14,903 nucleotides of DNA from CBDUWP01 sp965370955 (GTDB lineage Bacteria; Planctomycetota; Phycisphaerae; Sedimentisphaerales; Anaerobacaceae), in NCBI GenBank assembly GCA_965370955.1, contig CBDUWP010000038.1, positions 1 through 14,903 of the forward strand, read 5' to 3'. The notes beneath the pieces were generated by a model. It was not told where the DNA came from and did not search any database. It was given only the letters and a program-made list of their open reading frames with translations. The position numbers and the translations under genes were made by a program. Of the stretch, positions 1 through 7,242 are shown one piece after another; the first letter of the stretch is position 1; each line of letters starts with the position of its first letter.

Positions 1-2
1 CC

Positions 3-626
3 AGTTTGGCTCGTCCGGTTCAGATAGAGCTTATCTTGAAAGCTTTATCGGAGATTGGTTGTGGCCAGAGACATTTAACAGCCATCCATTTGAATGAGAT
101 CATTTCCCTAAGCAAGAGCAATAAAAGCGGCAAGGAGGTCACATTATCTGGCGGCTTTATTGTTCGATATGAATACAACCAGTTGACATTCAAGTCCGGC
201 AGCAGCCTCAGAGAGAAAGTTAATATCACAGCTGAGATTGCTATTGAGGGTCAGACTCGCGTTGGGAGTTACTTGGTCGAGGCCACGATTTTAAAAGCCA
301 CTTTAGCTGGCATGAAAAAATTTCAAGCCGGTAAGAACAGCTTTGTTGAATGGTTCGATGCTGACAAGCTCAAGTTGCCTCTTACGCTCGGCCCTAAGCA
401 AGCTGGCGATACATTTATTCCGCTTGGCCATGGTTTCGCTAAAAAGGTCAACCGCTTTTTGATTGACAGTAGAGTTCCTCGCCATATTAGGCAGCAGACG
501 TTGGTTGTTAGCGACAGTTGCGATATTATATGGCTTTGGCCGCTAAGGATCAGCCGGACAGCTTCGGTGGACAAAGATACAACTCGCATCCTTCGCCTTC
601 AGATCACGAATTCGCGCACAGATTAA
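3..626 (+). CDS. tilS: tRNA(Ile)-lysidine synthase TilS, C-terminal part (5' truncated by window edge)
   Basis: This is the C-terminal third or so of TilS, the cytoplasmic enzyme that uses ATP and lysine to turn C34 of the CAU-anticodon isoleucine tRNA into lysidine, so that the tRNA reads AUA. The reading frame is open to the window edge. The TTG at position 6 lies inside the protein and is not a start, and the N-terminal PP-loop ATPase domain is outside the window. Two regions are recognisable. The first is the middle substrate-binding segment, with helices followed by GGFIVRYEYNQLTF. The second is the C-terminal TilS_C domain over about the last 85 residues, with its GDTFIPLG motif, the KKVNRFLIDSRVPRHIR stretch and the closing IIWLWPLRIS strand. 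The stop codon overlaps the T tract of the terminator serving the opposing gene. Identification rests on the C-terminal domain and is secure at family level. Confidence 0.88.
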   Translation, partial: SLARPVQIELILKALSEIGCGQRHLTAIHLNEIISLSKSNKSGKEVTLSGGFIVRYEYNQLTFKSGSSLREKVNITAEIAIEGQTRVGSYLVEATILKATLAGMKKFQAGKNSFVEWFDADKLKLPLTLGPKQAGDTFIPLGHGFAKKVNRFLIDSRVPRHIRQQTLVVSDSCDIIWLWPLRISRTASVDKDTTRILRLQITNSRTD

Positions 627-652
627 AAAAAAGGCTGATTAAAAAACCAGCC
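625..652 (-). terminator. Intrinsic terminator of the sigma-factor operon
   Basis: Read on the minus strand this is an 8-bp stem (652-645 with 640-633, one G-U pair) with a four-U loop. Eight T residues follow directly (632-625). It lies about 30 bases past the stop of the 1181-residue protein and overlaps the tilS stop codon from the other side. On the plus strand the stem contains one A-C mismatch and only a short T run follows, so it is a much better terminator for the minus-strand transcript. Confidence 0.8.
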
Positions 653-682
653 CTTTAATTCCTCACCTGCTTGAAAAACAGA

Positions 683-3600
683 TTACTTACGAATAATTTT
701 CGCTTTCACTTGATTATTAACAGATCCCTTGACATGTTTTTGCCAAATATAAATATCATAATCACCAACAGATTCAGCCATTGTGTAATCGACCGAACTA
801 TCGCCAATAATTTTATCCGGCGAAAGAATCAACACAAAATTCTCCAAAACTTCCTGACCAAAATGGTTTTGCATAGTAAGCGGAAACTCACCTTTATCCA
901 ATGCATCAGAAGCATCGCGCGTACCACCACCAAAATGATTTGAATAACAAATCATCGTTTTCGTTTGGCCCGGCATCAATGGCTCATCTGCCAGCCAATA
1001 CAATTTTTTCGGCCCTGCTATTTTTAATAAACTATTTCGCATTTGGGATTCTAGCCTTTTGCCACTCTCATCATAAAGAGCTATTTGAGCAGGAGAAAAA
1101 TTTCCTAAATAAATTTCTGTTTGAGGCTTATCAGAACAATTTTTAGCCACTAAAATATTCCCCGACATAAACAGGTCATCTTCATTGATAATAAAAATCA
1201 AAGTATTTGTTCTGATGTCCTGCTCAATATTTGCTTGAGTTAAAGCATTTTCATGAAAACCCACAACATATTGCAATAGTTCGGCTGGGACATATTCATC
1301 CGCTGTTGCAGGAAAAGAATCAAAATGAGACAGCTCTTTTTCAGGTTCATTAATATCTGTCACTTTCTGCTCGATTTTCACAACATCCACACCGCAGGTA
1401 CCCCGAGTTGTTGCAGATCCTAATCGTGTTTCATTCCAAAATGGCGTCCATTTTTTATTTTTGGCGCAGCCTTCTTTTTCAAATCCGCACCCTTGTTCCA
1501 ATATAATTTGCAAACGGTAGGCTTTTGACGGGATAACAGAATCTAGATTGGCTCTATAACCTTGATATTTCCCTGTTGTTTGATATGTCAACGAATCAAA
1601 CGGCAGATCCCAGCAAATTTGAATTTTTCGCAATTCAACGGGCCGCTGGACCCAATCTTCCGGCAACACTATAATATACCGATCATCACCTACATAGATA
1701 GATTCCAAAATAGTACCAGCCATTTTAGCTGACGTCATTTTCGCTTGCTTATATGGCAAAGTGATCGGCATCTCAAAATCATCAGCAACCATATCCAATT
1801 CAATTTTAGCCACAACCTTTATCATATCGTGCGAAACAAAGTGCCAAGTATCAATTTGACTGTCAGCGGTAAAACCTTTGTCATCTTCGGCTATTCTCAC
1901 CTTATTCTTATTTTTTCCCACCTGCTGAACTGCCTGACAGATTTCGTCGAAATGCGTCCGTGACAGCGCCGACTCCAGAGTCAGTTTATTGCGACCGACT
2001 CTGCCGGCAAAGACCAAATTGCTTTGACTTTCCATATCTATCTGCGACATCGCCCAAAGACTATGGTCAATGTCAGCCAACATCGTGCCAATAATTCGCA
2101 TATATCTTACAACATTTAAGGTTCCCACAAAATCTGCCGCAATCGCATTATCAAAGGTCGCCAAACATTCAGCTATTTCAGATGGCACCTCGTTTGGCCC
2201 TCCGGCTAACACTTCGTCTATAAAATTATTAACCAATTCACCCGCCTGCTCATTGCAATCACAGGTCACAACTTCGAGGCTGATATCATCTACAATGGCC
2301 GAGCTGATTCTGAAGCCGCCTTTGTACATTTGATTTATCAACTTGCCATATGGCCCATTCGGATCATCAGCTTCCATAGCAATTTTTACTTTGTCGATAA
2401 CAATGTCTTTATATTCATCCTGCGGCAATTTTTCAAATACCATTTCAATACCGATATTTTTCACATAGTCGTAAAGATTTTGCGATTGCCAAAGAGCCAT
2501 TATTGCGTCATTGGTTTTCTTGACAGCTTCGGCATTTTTTATTCTCCAAATTTTTCTCTGCTCAAAACGTTTTTCTTTATCGAATTTCATTGAGATAGCT
2601 GCAGATCCGGCAGAATTTTGTGCCAAACTTGAGATGATTTTTTGAGCTTGCTCGAACAAATTTGACGATATTTCTTTTTCGACAAAAAATGAAATCATGT
2701 CATAGCTAAACATGTTCAATTCTTCAAAAAAGACCGTATCAGTTCTAAGGCCAAAGTTAAAAAAAGCACCATTTGACAGATACCGGAGCATGTCATTTTT
2801 TCGCACAGTTTTTGATGGCGTAAACATTCTAGCCATTATAGTCCCTTCGACCGCCTCAATATCCATTGAGCTTTTCCATAGTTTAGCTGACGGATTAGAA
2901 ACCAGCGTTAAGGACTTCACCTCTTTAGCCATAATATCCCACAATCCCGCATAAAACCCCATGACCTCTGGCGGCGGGCTGTAGCCGTTTTTACTACCTC
3001 TGGCAAACTCTTTTTTGACTGATTCTAATTTAGCTTTGATTTCAGGGCTGAATTTTGTGGACAATTCCTGCATATCCACATAGACCCATATCGCATTGGC
3101 AGCTGCCTCGGCAGGTTTGTCTATAGCAAGCGTTTTGCCTTCGGCTATGTTTTTAGCCAAGTTCAGTAATTGGTTATAATTTTTCGTATCACAAATCATG
3201 ACAAAACCGCCAAGGTCTTTGATGATCATTTTTTCTGCATTGATTTTTGCAATACCGTTAGCATCTGGCGGCAAGATTTTATCGTTATCAGCCACCAACT
3301 TATCAAAATCCGTTACAGGCATAATTAACGCCGGCACCCACTTATCAGTAACTTTGTCTGCATCGGCAGCGGCGATTTCGACATTAGCCACAAAGAAAGC
3401 AAAGTCACCATTGATAGCTAAATTTTTCAGGGCAGGATCGCTTAGCCACCGGTTCAATTGCATACGTACCAGCATCGACACACCAGCCGGCACAGGAGAA
3501 ACGCCCTTAACATATTGATCGATATTAAAGATAGTTGTCTCTAATTTGTTTACTCTCAAACAAAACATCGCATCAGACGGCAATAGCTGACATAGCTTGT

Positions 3601-4228
3601 CACCTTTGATTTTTTTCTTAACAATTGTTTTTTTAGCTACAGCTGATTTTGGCGTATCTATTGATCTTCGCCTTGATCTGGGTGACTTTGGGAGCTCTTT
3701 TTTTTGCACGATTGCCTTGTCACCACCTAAGCCTTTCAATGCTTTGACAGCAGCCTCATCGCCTATCGCCATAATATAGCTGGCGATAGCTGCTTTTGTT
3801 TTTTCATCGCTTGCCGCCATCAATTCTGCAAGCGCATTCCAATCGCCGGTAGCCTGCATCTGATTGATTTTTTTCTGCCAGTTAAGAATACTTTGGTTTT
3901 TGGCAACGGTATCATTTTCTTTAATTTCCACTTCTTGAGTTATGCCGCCATCTGCTTTGTTTGTTTCATCGATATCTAATTTTGCTATACTTATTGCCGC
4001 GACCAAAATAATAATTGCCGCAGCCGCATATTTTGTAATAGTACTATTCATAATTTTTCTCCCAATCATTCGCCAATCTCTGCCTTGAGATTTTTTTGCC
4101 ATTTGCCTGTCAAACTCTTTAAGCATTTGCTGCTTCAGTTTTTGCTTGTGGTCGAGATTTATTTTGTCATCTAAATGTAGCCCGTCAACAATCTGTCTAA
4201 ATTCTTTTGCGTTTTTGAAATTAAACAT
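683..4228 (-). CDS. Large single-pass membrane protein coupled to an ECF sigma factor (DUF3352-like, possible anti-sigma or sensor)
   Basis: This is a protein of 1181 residues with no assignable enzymatic function. A charged segment of about 64 residues, probably cytoplasmic, precedes one clear membrane helix (about residues 65-84, AAAAIIILVAAISIAKL). The rest should lie outside the cytoplasm. Residues about 100-175 are helical and repeat-like. A lysine/arginine-rich linker (about 176-212) follows. From about residue 215 there is a long region opening with LCQLLPSDAMFCLRVNKLE, which resembles DUF3352-type domains of planctomycete proteins. The C-terminal 300 residues contain a four-cysteine patch and then predicted beta-rich sequence. 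The ATG overlaps the sigma-factor stop by 8 bases (ATGTTTAA), a layout typical of translationally coupled sigma/anti-sigma pairs. No ZAS zinc motif (HxxxCxxC) is visible, so the anti-sigma role is inference from position and topology. A strong terminator lies just downstream. Confidence 0.75.
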   Translation of the reverse strand: MFNFKNAKEFRQIVDGLHLDDKINLDHKQKLKQQMLKEFDRQMAKKSQGRDWRMIGRKIMNSTITKYAAAAIIILVAAISIAKLDIDETNKADGGITQEVEIKENDTVAKNQSILNWQKKINQMQATGDWNALAELMAASDEKTKAAIASYIMAIGDEAAVKALKGLGGDKAIVQKKELPKSPRSRRRSIDTPKSAVAKKTIVKKKIKGDKLCQLLPSDAMFCLRVNKLETTIFNIDQYVKGVSPVPAGVSMLVRMQLNRWLSDPALKNLAINGDFAFFVANVEIAAADADKVTDKWVPALIMPVTDFDKLVADNDKILPPDANGIAKINAEKMIIKDLGGFVMICDTKNYNQLLNLAKNIAEGKTLAIDKPAEAAANAIWVYVDMQELSTKFSPEIKAKLESVKKEFARGSKNGYSPPPEVMGFYAGLWDIMAKEVKSLTLVSNPSAKLWKSSMDIEAVEGTIMARMFTPSKTVRKNDMLRYLSNGAFFNFGLRTDTVFFEELNMFSYDMISFFVEKEISSNLFEQAQKIISSLAQNSAGSAAISMKFDKEKRFEQRKIWRIKNAEAVKKTNDAIMALWQSQNLYDYVKNIGIEMVFEKLPQDEYKDIVIDKVKIAMEADDPNGPYGKLINQMYKGGFRISSAIVDDISLEVVTCDCNEQAGELVNNFIDEVLAGGPNEVPSEIAECLATFDNAIAADFVGTLNVVRYMRIIGTMLADIDHSLWAMSQIDMESQSNLVFAGRVGRNKLTLESALSRTHFDEICQAVQQVGKNKNKVRIAEDDKGFTADSQIDTWHFVSHDMIKVVAKIELDMVADDFEMPITLPYKQAKMTSAKMAGTILESIYVGDDRYIIVLPEDWVQRPVELRKIQICWDLPFDSLTYQTTGKYQGYRANLDSVIPSKAYRLQIILEQGCGFEKEGCAKNKKWTPFWNETRLGSATTRGTCGVDVVKIEQKVTDINEPEKELSHFDSFPATADEYVPAELLQYVVGFHENALTQANIEQDIRTNTLIFIINEDDLFMSGNILVAKNCSDKPQTEIYLGNFSPAQIALYDESGKRLESQMRNSLLKIAGPKKLYWLADEPLMPGQTKTMICYSNHFGGGTRDASDALDKGEFPLTMQNHFGQEVLENFVLILSPDKIIGDSSVDYTMAESVGDYDIYIWQKHVKGSVNNQVKAKIIRK

Positions 4229-4805
4229 TTTCTAGATCCCCGCTTACAACTGCTAAATGCCTTTTAAGTTTTTTCAGTATTCTATGCAAACTAACTCTAA
4301 CTGTGGCAGGTTTGGCGTTTACAATTTTTCCAATTTGTTCAAAGCTAAACTTTTCAAAAAATCTTAACGTGACAATGGTTTGATGTTTTGGCTTTAGCTT
4401 AGAAATCGCTTGATGCAGTAAGACATGGTTTTGTTTTTGATCACAACAGCATTCTTCGCTGCCGGTTGCACAGGCCAAATCGGCTCGTTTCAACAGGGCT
4501 TTACGTCTTAACATTTTTCTAATGTAGCTATTGACATGGTTATTTGCTATGGCATACAGCCAGCAGGCAAACTCGTCCGCAGATTCTCCTGTAAATGCGC
4601 CAATTTTTCTCGCCACCTGCAAAAACACCGTAGACGTAACATCCTCTGCAACATGTGCATCAAACAGTCTGCGTTTACAAAACCGATAGATTGGGTCATA
4701 ATACAAATCGTACAATTGGCCTAAACCGTCACGGTCTGTTTTCGCCTGTTTTAGCAAATCACTGATTCTTTGCTGAGCCTGAATTTTCGCCATTACATTA
4801 ACCAT
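4221..4805 (-). CDS. ECF-type RNA polymerase sigma factor (sigma-70 family)
   Basis: This 194-residue protein is of normal ECF length. Region 2 (about residues 28-100) contains LYDLYYDPIYRFCKRR and the AEDVTSTVFLQVARK and WLYAIANNHVNSYIRK stretches, which bind core polymerase and the -10 element. Region 4 (about 132-186) contains LKPKHQTIVTLRFFEKFSF and the helix-turn-helix QIGKIVNAKPATVRVSLHRILKKL for -35 recognition. The linker between them carries Cys112 and the triplet Cys119-121, which is unusual. The start is chosen for the AGG six bases upstream; a second Met at residue 5 is possible. The gene overlaps the next one by 8 bases, so its product is probably controlled by that membrane protein. 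The DUF4954 gene ends 94 bases upstream on the same strand, and whether the two are cotranscribed is not clear. The promoters it recognises cannot be told from this window. Confidence 0.92.
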   Translation of the reverse strand: MVNVMAKIQAQQRISDLLKQAKTDRDGLGQLYDLYYDPIYRFCKRRLFDAHVAEDVTSTVFLQVARKIGAFTGESADEFACWLYAIANNHVNSYIRKMLRRKALLKRADLACATGSEECCCDQKQNHVLLHQAISKLKPKHQTIVTLRFFEKFSFEQIGKIVNAKPATVRVSLHRILKKLKRHLAVVSGDLENV

Positions 4806-4813
4806 TGTCTACC

Positions 4814-4845
4814 TGTAATATTGCGCAACAACAGATTATGTTACA
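4814..4845 (-). promoter_or_regulatory. Imperfect inverted repeat upstream of the sigma factor (candidate operator)
   Basis: TGTAATAT (4814-4821) and ATGTTACA (4838-4845) match as inverted arms at 7 of 8 positions, 24 bp centre to centre. The perfect palindrome TTGCGCAA (4821-4828) lies between them. The element sits directly in front of the sigma-factor ribosome binding site, where a regulator could act. No convincing -35/-10 pair of the housekeeping type was found here. Functional assignment is speculative. Confidence 0.25.
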
Positions 4846-4849
4846 AAAA

Positions 4850-4867
4850 TTCGTGAAAAAGTCACAA
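4850..4867 (-). terminator. Weak hairpin with T run after the DUF4954 gene
   Basis: On the minus strand TTGTGA and TCACGAA can pair (6 bp with one bulged G) around a five-base loop. The sequence AATTTTTG follows. It lies about 35 bases past the DUF4954 stop and could partly terminate that transcript before the sigma factor. The stem is short, so confidence is low. Confidence 0.25.
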
Positions 4868-4899
4868 CTTGTTTTTGTTTGGCGGATTTGACAGTTAGA

Positions 4900-6894
4900 T
4901 TATTTCGTAACTTTTTTCATTCTCTCGATTAGCTCATCGCCCAGCGCGGACTTTTTAACGATATGTTCTTGGATTTCCTGAACAAAGCTGCTGTCTTCAT
5001 AAGACCCGATCACTGCATCAAAATCCTCTCGTACGACATTGCTGTCGCCATCTGCTCCGAAACCTGTCCGTGTAATTTCTGAGAATTCTTTTTTGGCATC
5101 TTCCAGCAGCATATTATCCAAGCCAACAACACTTTGCTTCCATTGCTCCGTGATATTAGTGACATCTTCTGCGGTAAATTCAGCTATACTTTTGCCTGTC
5201 CGTTTTTCGAGCAAATTCTTCGCCCAAGTCCATTCATAGCTATAATAATTTTCATGCATTGTTTTGAAGCTGTCATTGATTTTTGCAAGCCCGTCAATTT
5301 TGCCTTTTTCGATATCGTCCATCAATTTTTCGATCATCGATTGCGGCGCAAACATGCCTGCTACATCGACCCATTTGCCGCTGCCTTTTTTTGAATCAGG
5401 CTTTAGCCTTTCGGCGATTTGTTTATTAGTTTTAAAACTTGTGCCGTTCAACCTATTGATAAGAGAATTGCCGACAAATTTATCGATCGCCAGATTATAA
5501 AGCTTCACACCTCTTTTCAGAGATGCGTTGGTGATATTGACGCTATTATATGTAAACATTTGGCAGTTCGCGCCGGATGCCAGCTGCAATTCAGCCAGCA
5601 ATTTAGTTCCTGTCACCATCTTTTGGATTGTATAGGGACTCAGCAAATTAAAATTGATATTGTCGAGCAAGACCTTCGATTTTCTTTTGTCTCTTCTCGG
5701 CCATTTTCTGGCATCTCGAATTGTGCCCACGCTTTTCAAATTGATTGCCGGCACTAGTACACTGCCATCATTATGCTCGATCAGATATGAAAACGGCAAA
5801 TCAGACGTATCTGAATTAAGATAATGCCTTCCCATAACCAGCGTGAAGGCCCCGATTTTCGACGGCCATAACAGATACGAATCGCTCGTCGTTTTTGAGC
5901 CTCTTTCGATCACGCCCTGATGCATTGGCCCGAGCTTATACATATGATTGCTCTGATTGGATCCGCTGCCTGAGTTCAAAAATGAGAACAGCCCCGCGAT
6001 CAGCAACGTCGATTTATGATGTGTCACTGTATAGGGTCCAGCAAAAATTGAGCAAGCCTCGCCGTGAAATCCCGCGCAGTTAGCAAAGAAGACCGAGTTC
6101 TCCGCCGAATATTGTTTCGACAGTTCAGTGCCTTGCCCGATGAAACATTTCTCTATGATTGTTCCATTGGACACTTTCGCGCCGCTTGCCATAATAAAAT
6201 CTTCAGCGATCACAGCCGGCCCCACATAAACATTATCGTCAGCTCGACTATTTATCGAGCCATTTTCCAGCCTTTCGGTTCCTTCAATAATTGTCGCCTC
6301 GCCGATATTGACATTTTTGATTATGTGACTGTGAAGGATTCTCGACCTGTTACCGATATGGCCTTTTGCGGATTTAACAGTCTCAGCATATTCAGCGATC
6401 ATGCCGCAGATTTTTTTGATCAGTTTTGGCCGATGCCGATACACAGCAATCACATAACCCAGCTGCGCCGACAGTTCATTATAGATAGGGATTTCTCGAC
6501 CGCCTGATTCGTTCAGCACAGACACCTCGACACCGTTACCAAAAGTGCTTTTGCCTTCGACGACGATACTGTCAACATTTTCGATCACGACCTCGTCATC
6601 AATTTTGTAGTTCGCTATACAGCTTTTAACATTATTGATATATACATTGTCCCCAATATCGCAATTTTCGATAGTGGCATTGGTAATCCCGGTCGGCCTT
6701 TTCAGATCGGCACAAACAGTTGCCATGCCCTCGAATTTACCGAGCTTAATTTTTCCAAAGAAGCGGCAATTCGTCACTCTAGCAGGATCGAATCCTTCTG
6801 CCGCCGTAACATTATCCCAATTGTCAGACGAGCAATGCTGCTGCATCAGTTTGTCAATTTGCTTTTTTGTCAATGGCAAATAGTTTTTGGCCAT
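4900..6894 (-). CDS. DUF4954 family protein (left-handed beta-helix)
   Basis: This 664-residue protein, close to the usual family length, is recognised from the strongly conserved DUF4954 core. Its motifs are YIANY-like SCIANYKI (about 91-98), FGNGVEVSVLNESGGRE (118-134), YRHRP (152-156), GEACSIFAGPYTVTHHKST (278-296), GSGSNQSNHMYKLGP (309-323) and SVGTIRDARKWPRRD (388-402). Many short hexapeptide-like repeats (IENCDIGDNVYI, IIKNVNIGEATI) indicate a left-handed parallel beta-helix, like that of acyl- and nucleotidyltransferases. The family is known mainly from Bacteroidetes and has no established reaction; a role in sugar or nucleotide metabolism is only a guess. There is no signal peptide, so it is probably cytoplasmic. 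An ATG 33 bases upstream is in frame, but the start at 6894 has AGGAG nine bases before it and fits the promoter at 6937-6970 better. Confidence 0.9.
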   Translation of the reverse strand: MAKNYLPLTKKQIDKLMQQHCSSDNWDNVTAAEGFDPARVTNCRFFGKIKLGKFEGMATVCADLKRPTGITNATIENCDIGDNVYINNVKSCIANYKIDDEVVIENVDSIVVEGKSTFGNGVEVSVLNESGGREIPIYNELSAQLGYVIAVYRHRPKLIKKICGMIAEYAETVKSAKGHIGNRSRILHSHIIKNVNIGEATIIEGTERLENGSINSRADDNVYVGPAVIAEDFIMASGAKVSNGTIIEKCFIGQGTELSKQYSAENSVFFANCAGFHGEACSIFAGPYTVTHHKSTLLIAGLFSFLNSGSGSNQSNHMYKLGPMHQGVIERGSKTTSDSYLLWPSKIGAFTLVMGRHYLNSDTSDLPFSYLIEHNDGSVLVPAINLKSVGTIRDARKWPRRDKRKSKVLLDNINFNLLSPYTIQKMVTGTKLLAELQLASGANCQMFTYNSVNITNASLKRGVKLYNLAIDKFVGNSLINRLNGTSFKTNKQIAERLKPDSKKGSGKWVDVAGMFAPQSMIEKLMDDIEKGKIDGLAKINDSFKTMHENYYSYEWTWAKNLLEKRTGKSIAEFTAEDVTNITEQWKQSVVGLDNMLLEDAKKEFSEITRTGFGADGDSNVVREDFDAVIGSYEDSSFVQEIQEHIVKKSALGDELIERMKKVTK

Positions 6895-6936
6895 TTTGGT
6901 CTTCTCCTGCTTTTTGAGATTTATCAATTTTGATTT

Positions 6937-6970
6937 ATTATATCAGAACATTATATCAGAACATTATATC
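6937..6970 (-). promoter_or_regulatory. Triplicated -10 promoter of the DUF4954 gene
   Basis: On the minus strand the hexamer TATAAT occurs perfectly three times (at 6942-6937, 6955-6950 and 6968-6963), spaced exactly 13 bp. The two copies nearest the gene are preceded by TG one base upstream, giving the extended -10 form TGATATAAT. No good TTGACA lies 16-18 bp upstream, which extended -10 promoters often do without. Transcription from the nearest copy would start around 6930, leaving a leader of about 35 bases before the ATG at 6894. Confidence 0.65.
6938..6970. repeat. 13-bp tandem repeat, 2.5 copies
   Basis: The unit TTATATCAGAACA is repeated exactly at 6938-6950 and 6951-6963 and is followed by the partial copy TTATATC at 6964-6970. 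It coincides with the repeated -10 boxes of the DUF4954 promoter, so the tandem duplication appears to have multiplied the promoter core. Confidence 0.9.
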
Positions 6971-7032
6971 GGCTTAATAGCTCCGGTGCTAAAGATTTAC
7001 AAATTAAACCACCACGCTCTTACGGACGCGGC

Positions 7033-7118
7033 ACTTATCGGACACTTCCTTCTATATTCTTAGAGGTGTAGGATTGCGAAGAAAAAATAAATTATTGAGT
7101 TCCGATAAGTTTTTTTTT
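7033..7118 (+). ncRNA. Candidate structured RNA or leader ending in a T tract
   Basis: ACTTATCGGA (7033-7042) and TCCGATAAGT (7101-7110) are a perfect 10-bp inverted repeat. Three more base pairs form if one C is bulged. Nine T residues (7110-7118) follow immediately, as at the end of an intrinsically terminated RNA. The 58-base interior can form a small hairpin (CC and TCTA at 7048-7054 with TAGAGG at 7061-7066). It could be a small RNA of about 90 nt or a termination leader for the amidase-like gene 125 bases on. A weak plus-strand promoter (TTGATT at 6930, TATATC at 6952) is conceivable. No known RNA family was recognised. Confidence 0.35.
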
Positions 7119-7242
7119 GTAAAAAAACACAAAATTTGCAGTAAACTATTGGCAATTGACGATGTTTTCTCTATCATCAGTCATCGGTTTCATTTTCGCG
7201 TTATGTTTTATTTTTTTTGCGACAATTTCAGGGACGATTGTT

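Noticed and set aside
6895..6927. Upstream in-frame ATG giving 11 more residues on the DUF4954 protein
   Set aside because: The ATG at 6894 has AGGAG at good spacing, whereas the upstream ATG would lie only a few bases from the expected transcription start and has no Shine-Dalgarno.
7061..7110. preQ1 riboswitch ahead of the pterin gene
   Set aside because: AGAGG is present, but the pairing CCTCT and the A-rich tail with its conserved ending are not arranged as in preQ1-I, and the element lies one gene upstream of the pterin enzyme.
7162..7242. Longer N-terminus of the amidase-like protein with a second membrane helix
   Set aside because: No ribosome binding site precedes 7162, while 7243 has AGGGA at good spacing. 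It is kept as an alternative, not excluded.
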